The notes under the pieces: model-generated
Seen by the model: the letters and a program-made list of their open reading frames with translations, nothing else
Database searches by the model: none
Told to the model about the DNA's origin: nothing
Made by a program: the position numbers and the translations under genes
NCBI GenBank assembly: GCA_012518115.1
Contig: JAAYTD010000088.1
Coordinates: forward strand, 1 to 49,607
Direction of reading: 5' to 3'
DNA length: 49,607 bases
From: Ignavibacteria bacterium
Lineage (GTDB): Bacteria; Bacteroidota; Ignavibacteria; Kapaibacteriales; UBA2268
In this document: positions 36,016-46,069 of the stretch, piece after piece
Layout: each line of letters starts with the position of its first letter
Position numbering within the stretch: the first letter of the stretch is position 1

Positions 36016-36644
36016 ATTATTCTGTTTTTATACTTTTGTACTATTTTCATTACGAGAAAACCTATTCCTGCAAGAATAGCTACTATAATCATTATGATCA
36101 TAATCGCTTTTTGGTAAGTTACAACATATTCATAAACGATACGCCAATCTTTACCAAAATATCCTGCAACTACACATAATATCCCATACCATAAAAAAGA
36201 AGAAACGCCTGCTAATACTGTTGTTTTTAAAGCTGGAAGTTTTGCTGTCCCCGCAAAAAACGATATTATAGCACGAGTGCCTGACATAAATCTATTAGCT
36301 ACAACTAGATAAAACCCAAATCTTTGAAACAATTTATCGATTTTTGCCAGCGCTTTTCGCGAAATAAACTTCAACCTGTTCGCTTCTATAATCTTATCTT
36401 CAAACTTATTGCCAAGAAAAAACATAACATAAAACCCAGCGGTTGAGCCTAATGTTGCCCCTAAAATAATAAGCCAAAGATGTCCGCCTTGTATTCCTAC
36501 AATAGCTGCAATTACAATAGCAAGCACATCAGAAGGGGCAGGAGGGAAAATATTCTCTGTAAATGTTATGAAAAACACAGATAACACTAAAAGAATAAAT
36601 GGTATCTGAGAAAATAAATTTATATAATACTCGGCAGTTTCCAT
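36006..36644 (-). CDS. DedA family (SNARE-associated) membrane protein
   Basis: Inner-membrane protein of the DedA/VTT superfamily; characterised relatives flip undecaprenyl phosphate or phosphatidylethanolamine. The family motif ENIFPPAPSDVL is at residues 30-41. The re-entrant region GSTAGFYVMFFLGNKF precedes the conserved basic motif (RFGFYLVVANRFMSGTRAIISFFAG, about 108-132). At 212 aa it has normal length. It lies 53 nt downstream of the large PAS kinase gene. Which lipid it moves is not readable from sequence. Confidence 0.88.
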   Translation of the reverse strand: METAEYYINLFSQIPFILLVLSVFFITFTENIFPPAPSDVLAIVIAAIVGIQGGHLWLIILGATLGSTAGFYVMFFLGNKFEDKIIEANRLKFISRKALAKIDKLFQRFGFYLVVANRFMSGTRAIISFFAGTAKLPALKTTVLAGVSSFLWYGILCVVAGYFGKDWRIVYEYVVTYQKAIMIIMIIVAILAGIGFLVMKIVQKYKNRIIQK

Positions 36645-36697
36645 AAGATATAAGGTAAATACAAAGTTAAAGCATTAAAAATATCCGAAAGTTGTCT

Positions 36698-39600
36698 TTA
36701 TAAATTTATCGGTAATTTCACCTTAAATGTTGTACCTTCATCAATCTTAGTATCAAATGATATACTTCCATTTAAATAATCTACGCATCGTTTTGTAATA
36801 AATAATCCTAATCCTGAACCTGGAATATTAGTAACTTGAGCAGAACGCACAAAATCTGTAAAAATTTTATCAACTACATCACTGTGTATTCCAGTACCAT
36901 AATCTTCCACACATATTACAAAACGATCTTTCTCTTGTTTCAAAGTAACATTTATATCTGAATTTTCAGGTGAATAACTTGCTGCATTTGATACTAAGTT
37001 GTTTACAATTTGTTTCAACATTTTAGTATCGCTATTAACATTTAGTTTTTCTATTTCCGAAACAAAATGTAAATTATGTAAAGAACAATATGTATTCTTT
37101 GCTTCTTTTAAAATACTGCCTAAAGCCTCTACAATATCTACTTTTTCTAATACTACTTGTACCTTTTCTCTATCTTCTAAGAATAGCACATTATCTAATA
37201 GTTTAATCATAGTATCTATAGCTAACGTGATATTTTCTTTAGATTTCATAAACTTAGCTTTGTTTTGCGTATCGAAAAATCTTTCAAGTAAATAAGTATA
37301 AGTTTGTATAACTGTCAATGGCGTTCTATATTCATGTGAAATGAGCGATATAAAACGAGATTTCATTTCGTTTATTTCTTGTTCTCTTGCCAAAGAAGTT
37401 TTTAGTTCTGATTGCATAAACACTAGTTTTGATTGTGCTACGTTAAGTTCCTCTACTTTATTTTCAAGTTGTTGCGAAGTTTCTTGGAGCTCTCTTGTAC
37501 GCTCTAAAACTTCCTCATCTAATTTAGCATTAAATTCTAATATACTGTGTTCATAATGTTTTCTATCCGTTACATTTAACATTGTTATTAGAACATAGAC
37601 TATTTCTTCCTCTTCGTTTTTCAAAGGATGCAAAGCTACTTGATAGTATTTCGTAGAATTTTCAAAAGATAAAACACCTTGATTAGTGTATTCCATCTCA
37701 AATTGAAAATTCTCACCTGATAAGACGCCTCGAGCTAGTTTCATAAAATCATATTGTTCTATAACAATATTGTTATCTTTCATAGAAGTATTAGTCCATT
37801 CTTCCATATATTGAAAATCTTCATTCACTGCTATTAGCTTATATATAAGATCTACATCAAGCAATATCAAAGAACCTTCTTTGAAGTTCGACAAAACAAT
37901 ATCATTTATATTTTTAGTTTCTTCAAGTTGAGCTAATGCGTTCTTTAGATATGTAATATCTTGTAAAATAAGGATGATATGAGAAACGTTACCGTTAGGA
38001 TCAAATATAGGTGAAATCTTTGTTGAGAAATACATAGGTTTTGATATATATGTACGTAAAATAGGATAGTATCCTTTGTCGAAATGTAATTCAGTTGCAA
38101 CAGTTTCACCTTGTAGAGCACTTAATGCATATAGATACAATTCAGGTAATTGTGTAAAATTTGTTGTATCTTTTATATCTGCAGTTAATAATTTCTCTAA
38201 AGATGTATCAAATGTTTGCAAAAAACTTTTATTTGCATTGACGACATTCATTTCACTGTCAATAATAAAAATCGGAGTAAGTACTTCCGCAAAAATGGTT
38301 TCGTGGAAAAGTTTTTGCTCGAGAATCTTTTTCTCATAAACAGAATATTCCTCTATATTAAATCCTATGCCCAAACAAAATCTAATATTACCTCGTATGT
38401 CTCTTATGGGAGCTAAAGTAACATCGTAGTGATTCCCCCAAAATATATGAGTTTTGCGTTGTTTAGTGCCTTTAAAAGTTGCTTGTATAGCATCGGTTAA
38501 CACACTTAATTCTTTAAGAGTTGAGAAATGAAACAGTTCTTTAGAAGATAATCCTTTAATTAACAATTTATCTCTAATTGCTTCTTCACCACCCATAAAT
38601 ACAATCTCTTGATTTTCATTAACGATAAAAATAATTCCCATAGAGAAATTATTAGCAATCGTTATTAAATAAGTACTTATAGTGCTATATTTTTCTAAAG
38701 TTGTTTTTAGATCTGATATATCAGTAAACTCCATTATAACATATTTTAATGCTCCTCGCATATCAAAAACAGGATAGTTTTTGTTATAAACAGAAATTTT
38801 ATCTGAATCTTTTGGGACATTAATTACTTTTTCACTATCGTCATTTTTTTTCTCTATAGGTGATAAAGACAAAAATTCCGTTAATGAAGAAGGAACAGTA
38901 TCACTTACTTTAATAAAAGATAATTCTGCTTCAAATACTTCAGCATCTAATATATTAAGAAAGAAAGTATCAATACCATCAGCAATAGTACTATCTTTAT
39001 ATATTACTTTTTTAGCTATCTTGTCAGGATTTAATATAATAGAATCTATATTCAACATTAAAAGAAAATCTTTCAACGGAATCTTAAACTGGTCTTTTGA
39101 AATTAAATCTGAATTTAAGTTATACAATTGATAAAAACTTGGGTTCAGATCAACTATATTGCCATCTATATCTACAATGATAATTGCATTAGCAGAATTT
39201 CTAAGTATGCCATCGTATGTATTGCTTATATTAGTTAGATGCTCATATTTTTTAACATGTTCCGTATTATTATGTTGGAAATATAAAACATAATTTTTAT
39301 CATTAACTTTAAATGGAACAAAATTTAAGTCCTGCCACTCTTCTATCTGATTTATATTTGATACAATTATAATTTGTTGAAATTCATTACCTTCTTTAGC
39401 TGTATCAAATCCTTGTCGTACAACACTCTTATTCAATTGAATTGTATCTAATAACAACGAAAAAGTATTTATATCAGTTTGATTTTTATTAAAAACCGAA
39501 TGCTCTTTTTCATCAAAAACAATCATATCTAAAGGAATAGAATTAATAACGCCTAAAAGCAATTCCTTGTCTTTTTTAACATCTGTAAAATTATTATAAA

Positions 39601-40171
39601 TTTTTGAAAAATCATTAATTATGATTAAATATAATATCTTATCTTCCACAGTATGTTTTTGAGAAAAGAAAGAAAGAACATATTGCCTGCCCAGCGTATC
39701 AAAATAAGCATTTTTAATTCTAAAAGCTTTTTCTTCGCCTGTATCCTCTAATATATATTCTTTAAAAGCTTCAATATCTTCTTCATATAAAAAATCATAT
39801 AAAAAAGAAGTTGACAACACAATAGAAGTTGCAAATAGAGCTCTCTGTGCCGACTCGTTAAAGTTTACTACTCTGAAATTACCATCAATGACAACTGAAG
39901 CATTATTTGATGACGCTACTATATCTTTATATAAAGAATAGTTTTTTATTTCATCAGCAATATCGTCGTAGTACTTAGCAAGATCTGTTTTGATTGCTAA
40001 ATAAAACAATATAGAAGCAATTATCAATAGCACAAACAGTCCTATTAAACTATCACCTTTAAATACAAAAAAATTGACGGCAAAAGATACTGTTATAATT
40101 GCAACGAAAATAAGCAACTTTATTAAGAATTTAGTTCCTAAAATATTATGCTCATTATTTATATTAATCAT
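36698..40171 (-). CDS. Large membrane-anchored multi-PAS histidine kinase
   Basis: A 1157-aa sensor kinase. Two adjacent N-terminal transmembrane helices (about residues 14-34 and 40-61) leave almost no periplasmic domain, so sensing is probably cytosolic or in the membrane. About six PAS/PAC-like modules follow, recognisable from repeats such as NANKSFLQTF, ILILQDITYLKNA and VLITMLNVTDRKHYEHS. A coiled coil (about 875-935) leads to the dimerisation/phosphotransfer domain with His946 (SHEYRTPL) and an HATPase domain (NNLVSNAASYSPEN, DYGTGI, GSGLGLFI). There is no receiver domain and no adjacent response regulator. pgk lies 61 nt upstream, possibly in the same transcript. Confidence 0.88.
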   Translation of the reverse strand: MININNEHNILGTKFLIKLLIFVAIITVSFAVNFFVFKGDSLIGLFVLLIIASILFYLAIKTDLAKYYDDIADEIKNYSLYKDIVASSNNASVVIDGNFRVVNFNESAQRALFATSIVLSTSFLYDFLYEEDIEAFKEYILEDTGEEKAFRIKNAYFDTLGRQYVLSFFSQKHTVEDKILYLIIINDFSKIYNNFTDVKKDKELLLGVINSIPLDMIVFDEKEHSVFNKNQTDINTFSLLLDTIQLNKSVVRQGFDTAKEGNEFQQIIIVSNINQIEEWQDLNFVPFKVNDKNYVLYFQHNNTEHVKKYEHLTNISNTYDGILRNSANAIIIVDIDGNIVDLNPSFYQLYNLNSDLISKDQFKIPLKDFLLMLNIDSIILNPDKIAKKVIYKDSTIADGIDTFFLNILDAEVFEAELSFIKVSDTVPSSLTEFLSLSPIEKKNDDSEKVINVPKDSDKISVYNKNYPVFDMRGALKYVIMEFTDISDLKTTLEKYSTISTYLITIANNFSMGIIFIVNENQEIVFMGGEEAIRDKLLIKGLSSKELFHFSTLKELSVLTDAIQATFKGTKQRKTHIFWGNHYDVTLAPIRDIRGNIRFCLGIGFNIEEYSVYEKKILEQKLFHETIFAEVLTPIFIIDSEMNVVNANKSFLQTFDTSLEKLLTADIKDTTNFTQLPELYLYALSALQGETVATELHFDKGYYPILRTYISKPMYFSTKISPIFDPNGNVSHIILILQDITYLKNALAQLEETKNINDIVLSNFKEGSLILLDVDLIYKLIAVNEDFQYMEEWTNTSMKDNNIVIEQYDFMKLARGVLSGENFQFEMEYTNQGVLSFENSTKYYQVALHPLKNEEEEIVYVLITMLNVTDRKHYEHSILEFNAKLDEEVLERTRELQETSQQLENKVEELNVAQSKLVFMQSELKTSLAREQEINEMKSRFISLISHEYRTPLTVIQTYTYLLERFFDTQNKAKFMKSKENITLAIDTMIKLLDNVLFLEDREKVQVVLEKVDIVEALGSILKEAKNTYCSLHNLHFVSEIEKLNVNSDTKMLKQIVNNLVSNAASYSPENSDINVTLKQEKDRFVICVEDYGTGIHSDVVDKIFTDFVRSAQVTNIPGSGLGLFITKRCVDYLNGSISFDTKIDEGTTFKVKLPINL

Positions 40172-40232
40172 AAGTTATTTTTTCAGAATTTATTATTTTT
40201 TAAATTATAATCTAAATTTAATTTTTTCTTAA

Positions 40233-41429
40233 TTATTGTTCAAGTATTTCAATACCCGGCAAAACCTTACCTTCTAAAAACTCTAAAGAAGCTCCACCAC
40301 CTGTTGAAATATGGCTCATCTTATCACCAAGTCCGAATTGATTAACTGCTGCTGCCGAATCTCCACCTCCAATTATAGATGTTGCTCCGTTCTCTGTAGC
40401 TTTTGCTACTGCTTCTGCAAGAGCTCTTGTGCCTCTTGCAAAATTTGGCATCTCAAACACGCCGAAAGGTCCATTCCATACGATTGTAGCCGCTTTTTCA
40501 ATTATTTTAGCATTGCGTTCTCTTGTCTTTTCGCCTACATCCATTCCCATCCAAGCTTCAGGTATCATAGTAAAATCAACAGTTTTATATTCAGAATCGT
40601 TAGAAAATTCTTTAGAAACAACAACATCTAACGGCAACAACAACTCTACTTTTTTCTCATTTGCAGATTTTAAAACCTCTTTAGCTACTTCAATTCTATC
40701 TTCTTCAAAAATTGAAGTTCCTATCTCTAATCCCATTGCTTTGAAAAAAGTATAAGACATTCCGCCACCAATAATAATTGTGTCGCATTTATCAAGTAAA
40801 TTATTAATTACATCAATTTTTCCAGAAATTTTCGAACCTCCTATCAACGCAAGAAACGGACGTTTAGGTGATGTAAGAGCTTCGCCTAAAAATTTAATTT
40901 CTCGCATCAATAACTCACCTGCAAATCTGTCTTTATATAAACTCGGCACAGCGCTTGTGCTAGCATGAGCTCTATGTGCTGTTCCAAAAGCATCATTTAC
41001 ATAAGCATCGGCATTCTTTGCTAGCTCTTTTGCAAACTCAATATCGTTTGCCTCTTCGCTTGAATGGAAGCGTAGATTTTCAAGTAAAACAATATCACCA
41101 ACTTTAGCTGATGAAATTACATCTAAAACATCTTTACCAATACAATCATTAGCAAAATGAACATTGAAATTTAACTTGTTTTTTAGATAGTCTGCAACAG
41201 GAGCCAACGAATACTCAGGCGCCTTTTTGCCTTTAGGTCTGCCAAGATGAGACATTAAAATAGGAATACCACCATCTGAAATAATTTTCTTTATAGTCGG
41301 TAACGCTGCTAAAATTCGCGTATCATCTGTGATTTGACGTGGAAGATCGCTTGACAAAGGGACGTTAAAATCAACTCGTACTAGTACTTTTTTCCCTGAA
41401 AAATTGTAATCAAAAATAGATTTAATCAT
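40233..41429 (-). CDS. pgk: Phosphoglycerate kinase
   Basis: Glycolytic/gluconeogenic enzyme exchanging phosphate between 1,3-bisphosphoglycerate and ADP. N-terminal VLVRVDFNVPL, substrate-binding SHLGRPKG, LLENLRFHSSEE, the IGGSKISGKIDVI region and the nucleotide-site GGGDSAAAVNQFG are intact. The ATG at 41429 is chosen because GGAG lies 6-7 nt upstream and the resulting 398 aa matches the family; an ATG four codons earlier (41441) is in frame and itself contains that GGAG. The PAS kinase gene follows at 61 nt. Confidence 0.94.
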   Translation of the reverse strand: MIKSIFDYNFSGKKVLVRVDFNVPLSSDLPRQITDDTRILAALPTIKKIISDGGIPILMSHLGRPKGKKAPEYSLAPVADYLKNKLNFNVHFANDCIGKDVLDVISSAKVGDIVLLENLRFHSSEEANDIEFAKELAKNADAYVNDAFGTAHRAHASTSAVPSLYKDRFAGELLMREIKFLGEALTSPKRPFLALIGGSKISGKIDVINNLLDKCDTIIIGGGMSYTFFKAMGLEIGTSIFEEDRIEVAKEVLKSANEKKVELLLPLDVVVSKEFSNDSEYKTVDFTMIPEAWMGMDVGEKTRERNAKIIEKAATIVWNGPFGVFEMPNFARGTRALAEAVAKATENGATSIIGGGDSAAAVNQFGLGDKMSHISTGGGASLEFLEGKVLPGIEILEQ

Positions 41430-41547
41430 TGTTGTCTCCATTTATTATTTTTATATTCTTATTTAATTTAATTATAGAATTACTAATTTACTATTTTTTT
41501 GTTAATTTTTAATTATATTTGTGAAAAAAATATAATTTATTTGATAT

Positions 41548-42087
41548 ATGAAAAATATCGGACTTTTCGGAGGTACTTTTGACCCAATTCACTATGGACA
41601 TTTAGAAATTGCTAAGTGTTTTTTGGAAAAATGTAATTTAGAGAAATGTATTTTTATTCCCGCTAAAGTTTCACCTTTCAAAACTGAAGAGGAAAGAATG
41701 TTCTCAGACGAAGAAAGATTTGAGCAAGTTAAAAAAGCAATAAAAGACAATGCACAATTTGAAATAAGTGATTATGAAATTTTTAATGACAAAAACGAAG
41801 TCTCATATTCAATTGATACTATTCGCTTTTTTCACAATAAATTCAAGAAAGCAAATCTGTTTTTTTTGATAGGAACTGACCAAGCTTTACATTTTGAGAA
41901 GTGGAAAGATTATTCTGAAATTCTAAAGCTAGTAAGAATTGCTATTGCCAATAGACCTGAGAAAATTACTTTGGAAGAAAAGAATTATATAAACAGAATT
42001 TTTAATAATTCTGCAATTTGGTTGAACAATGATATTTTTCCAATAACTTCAACAGAGATTCGCAAAAGAATAAATAAAGACTTCTAA
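41548..42087 (+). CDS. nadD: Nicotinate-nucleotide adenylyltransferase
   Basis: Joins ATP and nicotinate mononucleotide to deamido-NAD in NAD synthesis. The nucleotidyltransferase motif GLFGGTFDPIHYGHLE (residues 5-20) carries the HxGH pair His15 and His18. A second motif, STEIRKR near the C-terminus, completes the active site. The 179-aa length is slightly short but within family range. It is divergent from pgk and lies 81 nt before hutI. Confidence 0.93.
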   Translation: MKNIGLFGGTFDPIHYGHLEIAKCFLEKCNLEKCIFIPAKVSPFKTEEERMFSDEERFEQVKKAIKDNAQFEISDYEIFNDKNEVSYSIDTIRFFHNKFKKANLFFLIGTDQALHFEKWKDYSEILKLVRIAIANRPEKITLEEKNYINRIFNNSAIWLNNDIFPITSTEIRKRINKDF

Positions 42088-42168
42088 ATTCTCGCTATTT
42101 TTTATATTCTTGTTGTTTTTTATTATATTTGCATTTGATATTTAATAACAAATAATAATAAAAATACA

Positions 42169-43443
42169 ATGCTTACTTTCATAAAAAATATATCTTCTCT
42201 CTGCACTTTATCTTCAGGTAATCCTATTGCAAGACGTGGCGATGAAATGCAAAATATTACTGAAATTAAGAATGGTGCTATCATATTTAATGAAAAAATT
42301 GAATTTGTCGGAACTACCGAAGAAGCCCAAAAACGAATAGTGGAGAAACAATTAAAAATTGACAAAACTATTGATGCAACAGGAAAAACTATAATCCCAG
42401 GATTTTGCGATTCCCATACTCATATCGTTTTTGCAGGAGATCGTTCAGACGAATTTGCACGTAGATTAAGAGGCGTAACATATAAAGAAATCGCTGAAGA
42501 AGGTGGCGGAATTTTACACACGATGAAAGCTACCCGCAAAGCTTCTTTAGAAGAACTTGTTCAAGCAGGAAAAAAACTTGCATTGAGTGCTATGAAATAT
42601 GGAACTACCTCCATAGAAATTAAAAGCGGATATTCGCTCACAACAGAAGGTGAATTAAATCAATTGCGTGCTATAAAGCAACTGAAAAAGGAATTGCCAC
42701 TCAATATACGTTCTACTTTTATGGGAGCTCATGATTTCCCACCTGAATATAAAAACAATCGCGAAAAATATGTAGATTTGATAATTAACGAAATGATTCC
42801 CGCTGTTGCTGAAGAGAAACTAGCTGATTATTGCGATGCTTTTATAGACGAAGGATATTATACGCTTGACGAAGCAGAAAAAATATTTGAAGCAGCTAAA
42901 AAATATGGTATGAAAATACGCACACATTCAGACGAAATGGCTGATGTTGGAGCAGCGGGATTTTCAGCGGATATCGGTGCAGTATCTGCCGACCATTTAC
43001 TATTTGCTTCCGATAAAAGTATTGTGAAAATGGCAAAAAGTGACATCGTAGCTACTATGATGCCCGCAACTGCTTATTTTATTAGAATGCCTTATGCTCC
43101 TGCAAGAAAAATGATAAAAGCAGGATGTTGTGTAGCACTAGCTAGTGATTGTAATCCGGGCTCTTCTTTTACGGAGAATATGCAACTCGTTCTTTCCTTA
43201 GCAGTAATTAATATGAAAATGACTGCCGAAGAATCTTTGACCGCAGCTACATTAAACGGAGCAAAAGCTATGAACTTGTCCGAAGTTACAGGAAGTTTGG
43301 CACCGGGAAAACAAGCGGACTTTATTATCGCTAACGTTAATAGCTATGTAGATATATTCTATCACTTCGGAATAAATCACGTTGATGAAGTTTGGATAAA
43401 AGGAAAAAATATTGTAAAAAACACATCTGAGTTCTCAATCTAA
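42169..43443 (+). CDS. hutI: Imidazolonepropionase
   Basis: Metal-dependent amidohydrolase of histidine degradation, opening imidazolonepropionate to formiminoglutamate. Metal motif SHTHIVFAGDRSDEFARRLRG is split around residues 84-104; the HSDEMAD, SADHLLFASD and ALASDCNPGSSFTENM motifs follow. At 424 aa it has normal length. hutH, hutU and hutG are not adjacent. obg starts 7 nt after its stop. A -7-like TATATTTG lies at 42124-42131 upstream. Confidence 0.93.
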   Translation: MLTFIKNISSLCTLSSGNPIARRGDEMQNITEIKNGAIIFNEKIEFVGTTEEAQKRIVEKQLKIDKTIDATGKTIIPGFCDSHTHIVFAGDRSDEFARRLRGVTYKEIAEEGGGILHTMKATRKASLEELVQAGKKLALSAMKYGTTSIEIKSGYSLTTEGELNQLRAIKQLKKELPLNIRSTFMGAHDFPPEYKNNREKYVDLIINEMIPAVAEEKLADYCDAFIDEGYYTLDEAEKIFEAAKKYGMKIRTHSDEMADVGAAGFSADIGAVSADHLLFASDKSIVKMAKSDIVATMMPATAYFIRMPYAPARKMIKAGCCVALASDCNPGSSFTENMQLVLSLAVINMKMTAEESLTAATLNGAKAMNLSEVTGSLAPGKQADFIIANVNSYVDIFYHFGINHVDEVWIKGKNIVKNTSEFSI

Positions 43444-43450
43444 TCTAACT

Positions 43451-44443
43451 ATGAAGTTTATCGATCAAGCTAAAATATATATACAAGCTGGGAAAGGTGG
43501 CGATGGTCATATTAGTTTTCGTAGAGAAAAATATGTTCCTAAAGGAGGACCTGATGGCGGAAACGGTGGAAAAGGCGGAAATGTTATATTTACCGTTGAT
43601 TCGCATCTAAGCACATTATTAGATTTCCGATATTCTACAAAATATTTTGCTGAAAACGGAAAAAAAGGCGAAAAAAACAAAAAATTCGGCAAAGATGGAA
43701 AAGATTTAACCATTAGAGTACCGCAAGGCACAGTTATATATAACTCAGAAACAGAAGAACAACTTGCAGACTTATCCGAAGAAACACAAACTTTTATTGC
43801 TGCACAAGGTGGAAATGGCGGATTTGGAAACGCTATGTTCGCAACTCCGACTAACCAAACACCAAGATTTGCAAAGCCGGGATTGCCGGGTGAAGCATAT
43901 AATATAACATTAGAACTTAAACTTCTTGCAGATGTTGGAATAGTAGGGCTGCCAAATGTAGGAAAATCAACACTAATATCCGTAATATCAGCCGCAAAAC
44001 CTAAAATTGCAGACTATCCTTTTACAACTTTAGTTCCAAATTTAGGAATTGTGAAAATTGAAGAAATGAAAAACTATACTGTCGCTGATATACCGGGACT
44101 TATAGAGGGCGCTAGTGAAGGAAAAGGCTTGGGACTACAATTCCTAAGACACGTAGAAAGAACTAAGGTGTTACTATTTATGATAGATAGCTTTAGTCAA
44201 AATCCAGCAGAAGATTACAAAATATTAAAAACGGAGCTCAAAAAATACAATCCTGCAATGCTAAAGAAAAAACGAATTATTTGCTTTAGTAGAATTGATG
44301 CTATTACAGAAGATATAATGAAAAGCATAAAAAAAGTAAAGTTCCGAGAACCAAAAACGCCAATACATTTTATCTCTTCTGTTGCAGGAACAGGAATAGA
44401 AGCACTAAAACTTGAGCTATGGAAAAATGTTTCCGATGAATAA
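43451..44443 (+). CDS. obg: GTPase Obg
   Basis: Ribosome-associated GTPase of 50S assembly and stress control. The glycine-rich Obg fold (about residues 1-158, GKGGDGHISFRREKYVPKGG) is followed by the G domain: G1 GLPNVGKST (166-174), G3 DIPGLIEG (213-220). The G4 position reads SRID (280-283) instead of NKxD, relaxing the usual guanine-contact Asn; SKxD variants are known to me from Bacteroidota Obg. No C-terminal OCT domain is present (330 aa). It follows hutI by 7 nt and converges on porX with one base between stops. Confidence 0.94.
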   Translation: MKFIDQAKIYIQAGKGGDGHISFRREKYVPKGGPDGGNGGKGGNVIFTVDSHLSTLLDFRYSTKYFAENGKKGEKNKKFGKDGKDLTIRVPQGTVIYNSETEEQLADLSEETQTFIAAQGGNGGFGNAMFATPTNQTPRFAKPGLPGEAYNITLELKLLADVGIVGLPNVGKSTLISVISAAKPKIADYPFTTLVPNLGIVKIEEMKNYTVADIPGLIEGASEGKGLGLQFLRHVERTKVLLFMIDSFSQNPAEDYKILKTELKKYNPAMLKKKRIICFSRIDAITEDIMKSIKKVKFREPKTPIHFISSVAGTGIEALKLELWKNVSDE

Positions 44444-44444
44444 A

Positions 44445-46031
44445 TTATTTCGGGTCTAATTCCACAATAGGTATTATCATTTCTTCTAACGATATTCCAC
44501 CATGTTGGAAACTATCGCGAAACTTATTGAGATAGTAATGATAATCTGTAGGATAGACGAAGTAGTAATCTTCTTTAGCAATTAGATTACTTACCGTTAT
44601 ACCGGATTTCGGTATTTTATATAGAGTAGGATCTGTCATTCGCAATGCTCCTTTTGCTTCGGAGTTTACATTTTTTCCAAACTTATATCTCAAATTAGTA
44701 GATGTCTCTTTATCTCCTAAGACTTTAATTCCTCTTAGACATCGTATAGCGCCATGATCTGTAGTAATAATAACTTTAGCATCTTTTTGTTCTGCAATAC
44801 TTTTGAATATGCCAAATAAGCTAGAGTATGCGAACCAAGATTTTGTTAATGCTCTGTATGCTGCTTCGTCGGGAGCTATTTCTTTCAGTATTGCGTGATC
44901 ACTTCTTGAGTGAGCCATCATATCTACTGCATTTATTACTATTGCAGTTAGATTGTTGTTCATATATCTTGCAAATTCGCGTTCGATTTTTTTCCCAAAT
45001 TCCGTATCAAATACCTTAATAAACGCAACTCTATCAAAGTTGAAATTTTTTCTTTTCACCCACGCTAAAAGTAGATCTTTTTCATAAGCATTTAATTTAT
45101 GATCTTCAGAAGCGCTATCAACGTTCCAAAATTGAGGATAATATTTTTTAATATCTATAGGATAAAGTCCTGCAAATATTGAATTTCTTGCGTATGGTGT
45201 TGCTGTTGGCAATATAGAACAATATAGCTCTGTTTTCAAATTATAGTAAGGTTCTAACAATTCTGCCATAACTAGCCATTGGTCAAATCTTAGGCAGTCT
45301 ATCACGAAGAAATATACATGTTTATCTTGTTTTTTCAGCACAGGTTGCAAGTATTCATCAAGTATATGTGGAGACATTATAGGATTTGCATCATTTCTGT
45401 CATTGTCTTTATGAGTTAGCCATTTGAGATAGTTATTTTCAACAAATTTACTAAATCCGACATTACATTCTTGCCATTTTCCGCTTAACGTTTCTTTTAG
45501 TCCGTCGTCATCAAGTTTATCAATTTCAAGGCTCCAATTTACAAGTTTTGTATAAATTTCTTTCCAATCTTTCCAAATAATAGGTTGGTAAAGTTTTTCT
45601 GATATTTTAGCAAAATCACTAATATAATTTTTAGTAAATTTTTCTTTTCCTATTCGCTCTGCTTCCAAGAATTTTTTGCATACAATTAATACTTGAGTTG
45701 GATTTATCGGTTTTGTGAGATAATCATTAATTTTTTGCCCTATAGCTTCTTCCATTAAACTTTCGGCTTCATTTTTTGTAGCCATAACAACAGGTAATTT
45801 TTTATCTATTTCTCTTATTCTTGAAAGTGTCTCAAGTCCTGACATTCCTATCATCATTTCATCTAAAAAGACCAGATCGATTTTGTTGTTTTTTATGATT
45901 TCTAAAGCGTCTGCACCATTTGTAGTTGTTAAAACTTCATAACCACGTTGTTCTAAAAGAATTACATGTGGTTTTAGAAGTTCTATTTCATCATCTATCC
46001 ATAGTATTCGTTTTTTTGTTATTTCGTTCAT
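44445..46031 (-). CDS. porX: PorX-like response regulator with PglZ phosphatase domain
   Basis: A two-domain protein of the type called PorX in Porphyromonas, where it controls the type IX secretion system. The CheY-like receiver (about residues 7-122) has the acidic pair Asp13/Asp14, phosphoacceptor Asp57 (LVFLDEMM), Thr85 and Lys107. A helical linker (about 125-235) leads to the PglZ/alkaline-phosphatase-superfamily domain with likely metal ligands Asp245 (VIDCLRFD), Thr276/Thr278, Asp370, His374 (VDMMAHSRSDH), Asp425/His426 (TTDHG) and a late His in FQHGG. Its partner kinase (PorY) is not adjacent. Orthology and a link to type IX secretion are inferred from architecture. Confidence 0.85.
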   Translation of the reverse strand: MNEITKKRILWIDDEIELLKPHVILLEQRGYEVLTTTNGADALEIIKNNKIDLVFLDEMMIGMSGLETLSRIREIDKKLPVVMATKNEAESLMEEAIGQKINDYLTKPINPTQVLIVCKKFLEAERIGKEKFTKNYISDFAKISEKLYQPIIWKDWKEIYTKLVNWSLEIDKLDDDGLKETLSGKWQECNVGFSKFVENNYLKWLTHKDNDRNDANPIMSPHILDEYLQPVLKKQDKHVYFFVIDCLRFDQWLVMAELLEPYYNLKTELYCSILPTATPYARNSIFAGLYPIDIKKYYPQFWNVDSASEDHKLNAYEKDLLLAWVKRKNFNFDRVAFIKVFDTEFGKKIEREFARYMNNNLTAIVINAVDMMAHSRSDHAILKEIAPDEAAYRALTKSWFAYSSLFGIFKSIAEQKDAKVIITTDHGAIRCLRGIKVLGDKETSTNLRYKFGKNVNSEAKGALRMTDPTLYKIPKSGITVSNLIAKEDYYFVYPTDYHYYLNKFRDSFQHGGISLEEMIIPIVELDPK

Positions 46032-46069
46032 GATATATATGTGTTAAAATTAGTATAAAAATAGAATAA

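Noticed and set aside
41548-44443. Histidine utilisation operon around hutI
   Set aside because: hutH, hutU and hutG are absent; neighbours are nadD and obg, so only a single pathway gene is supported.
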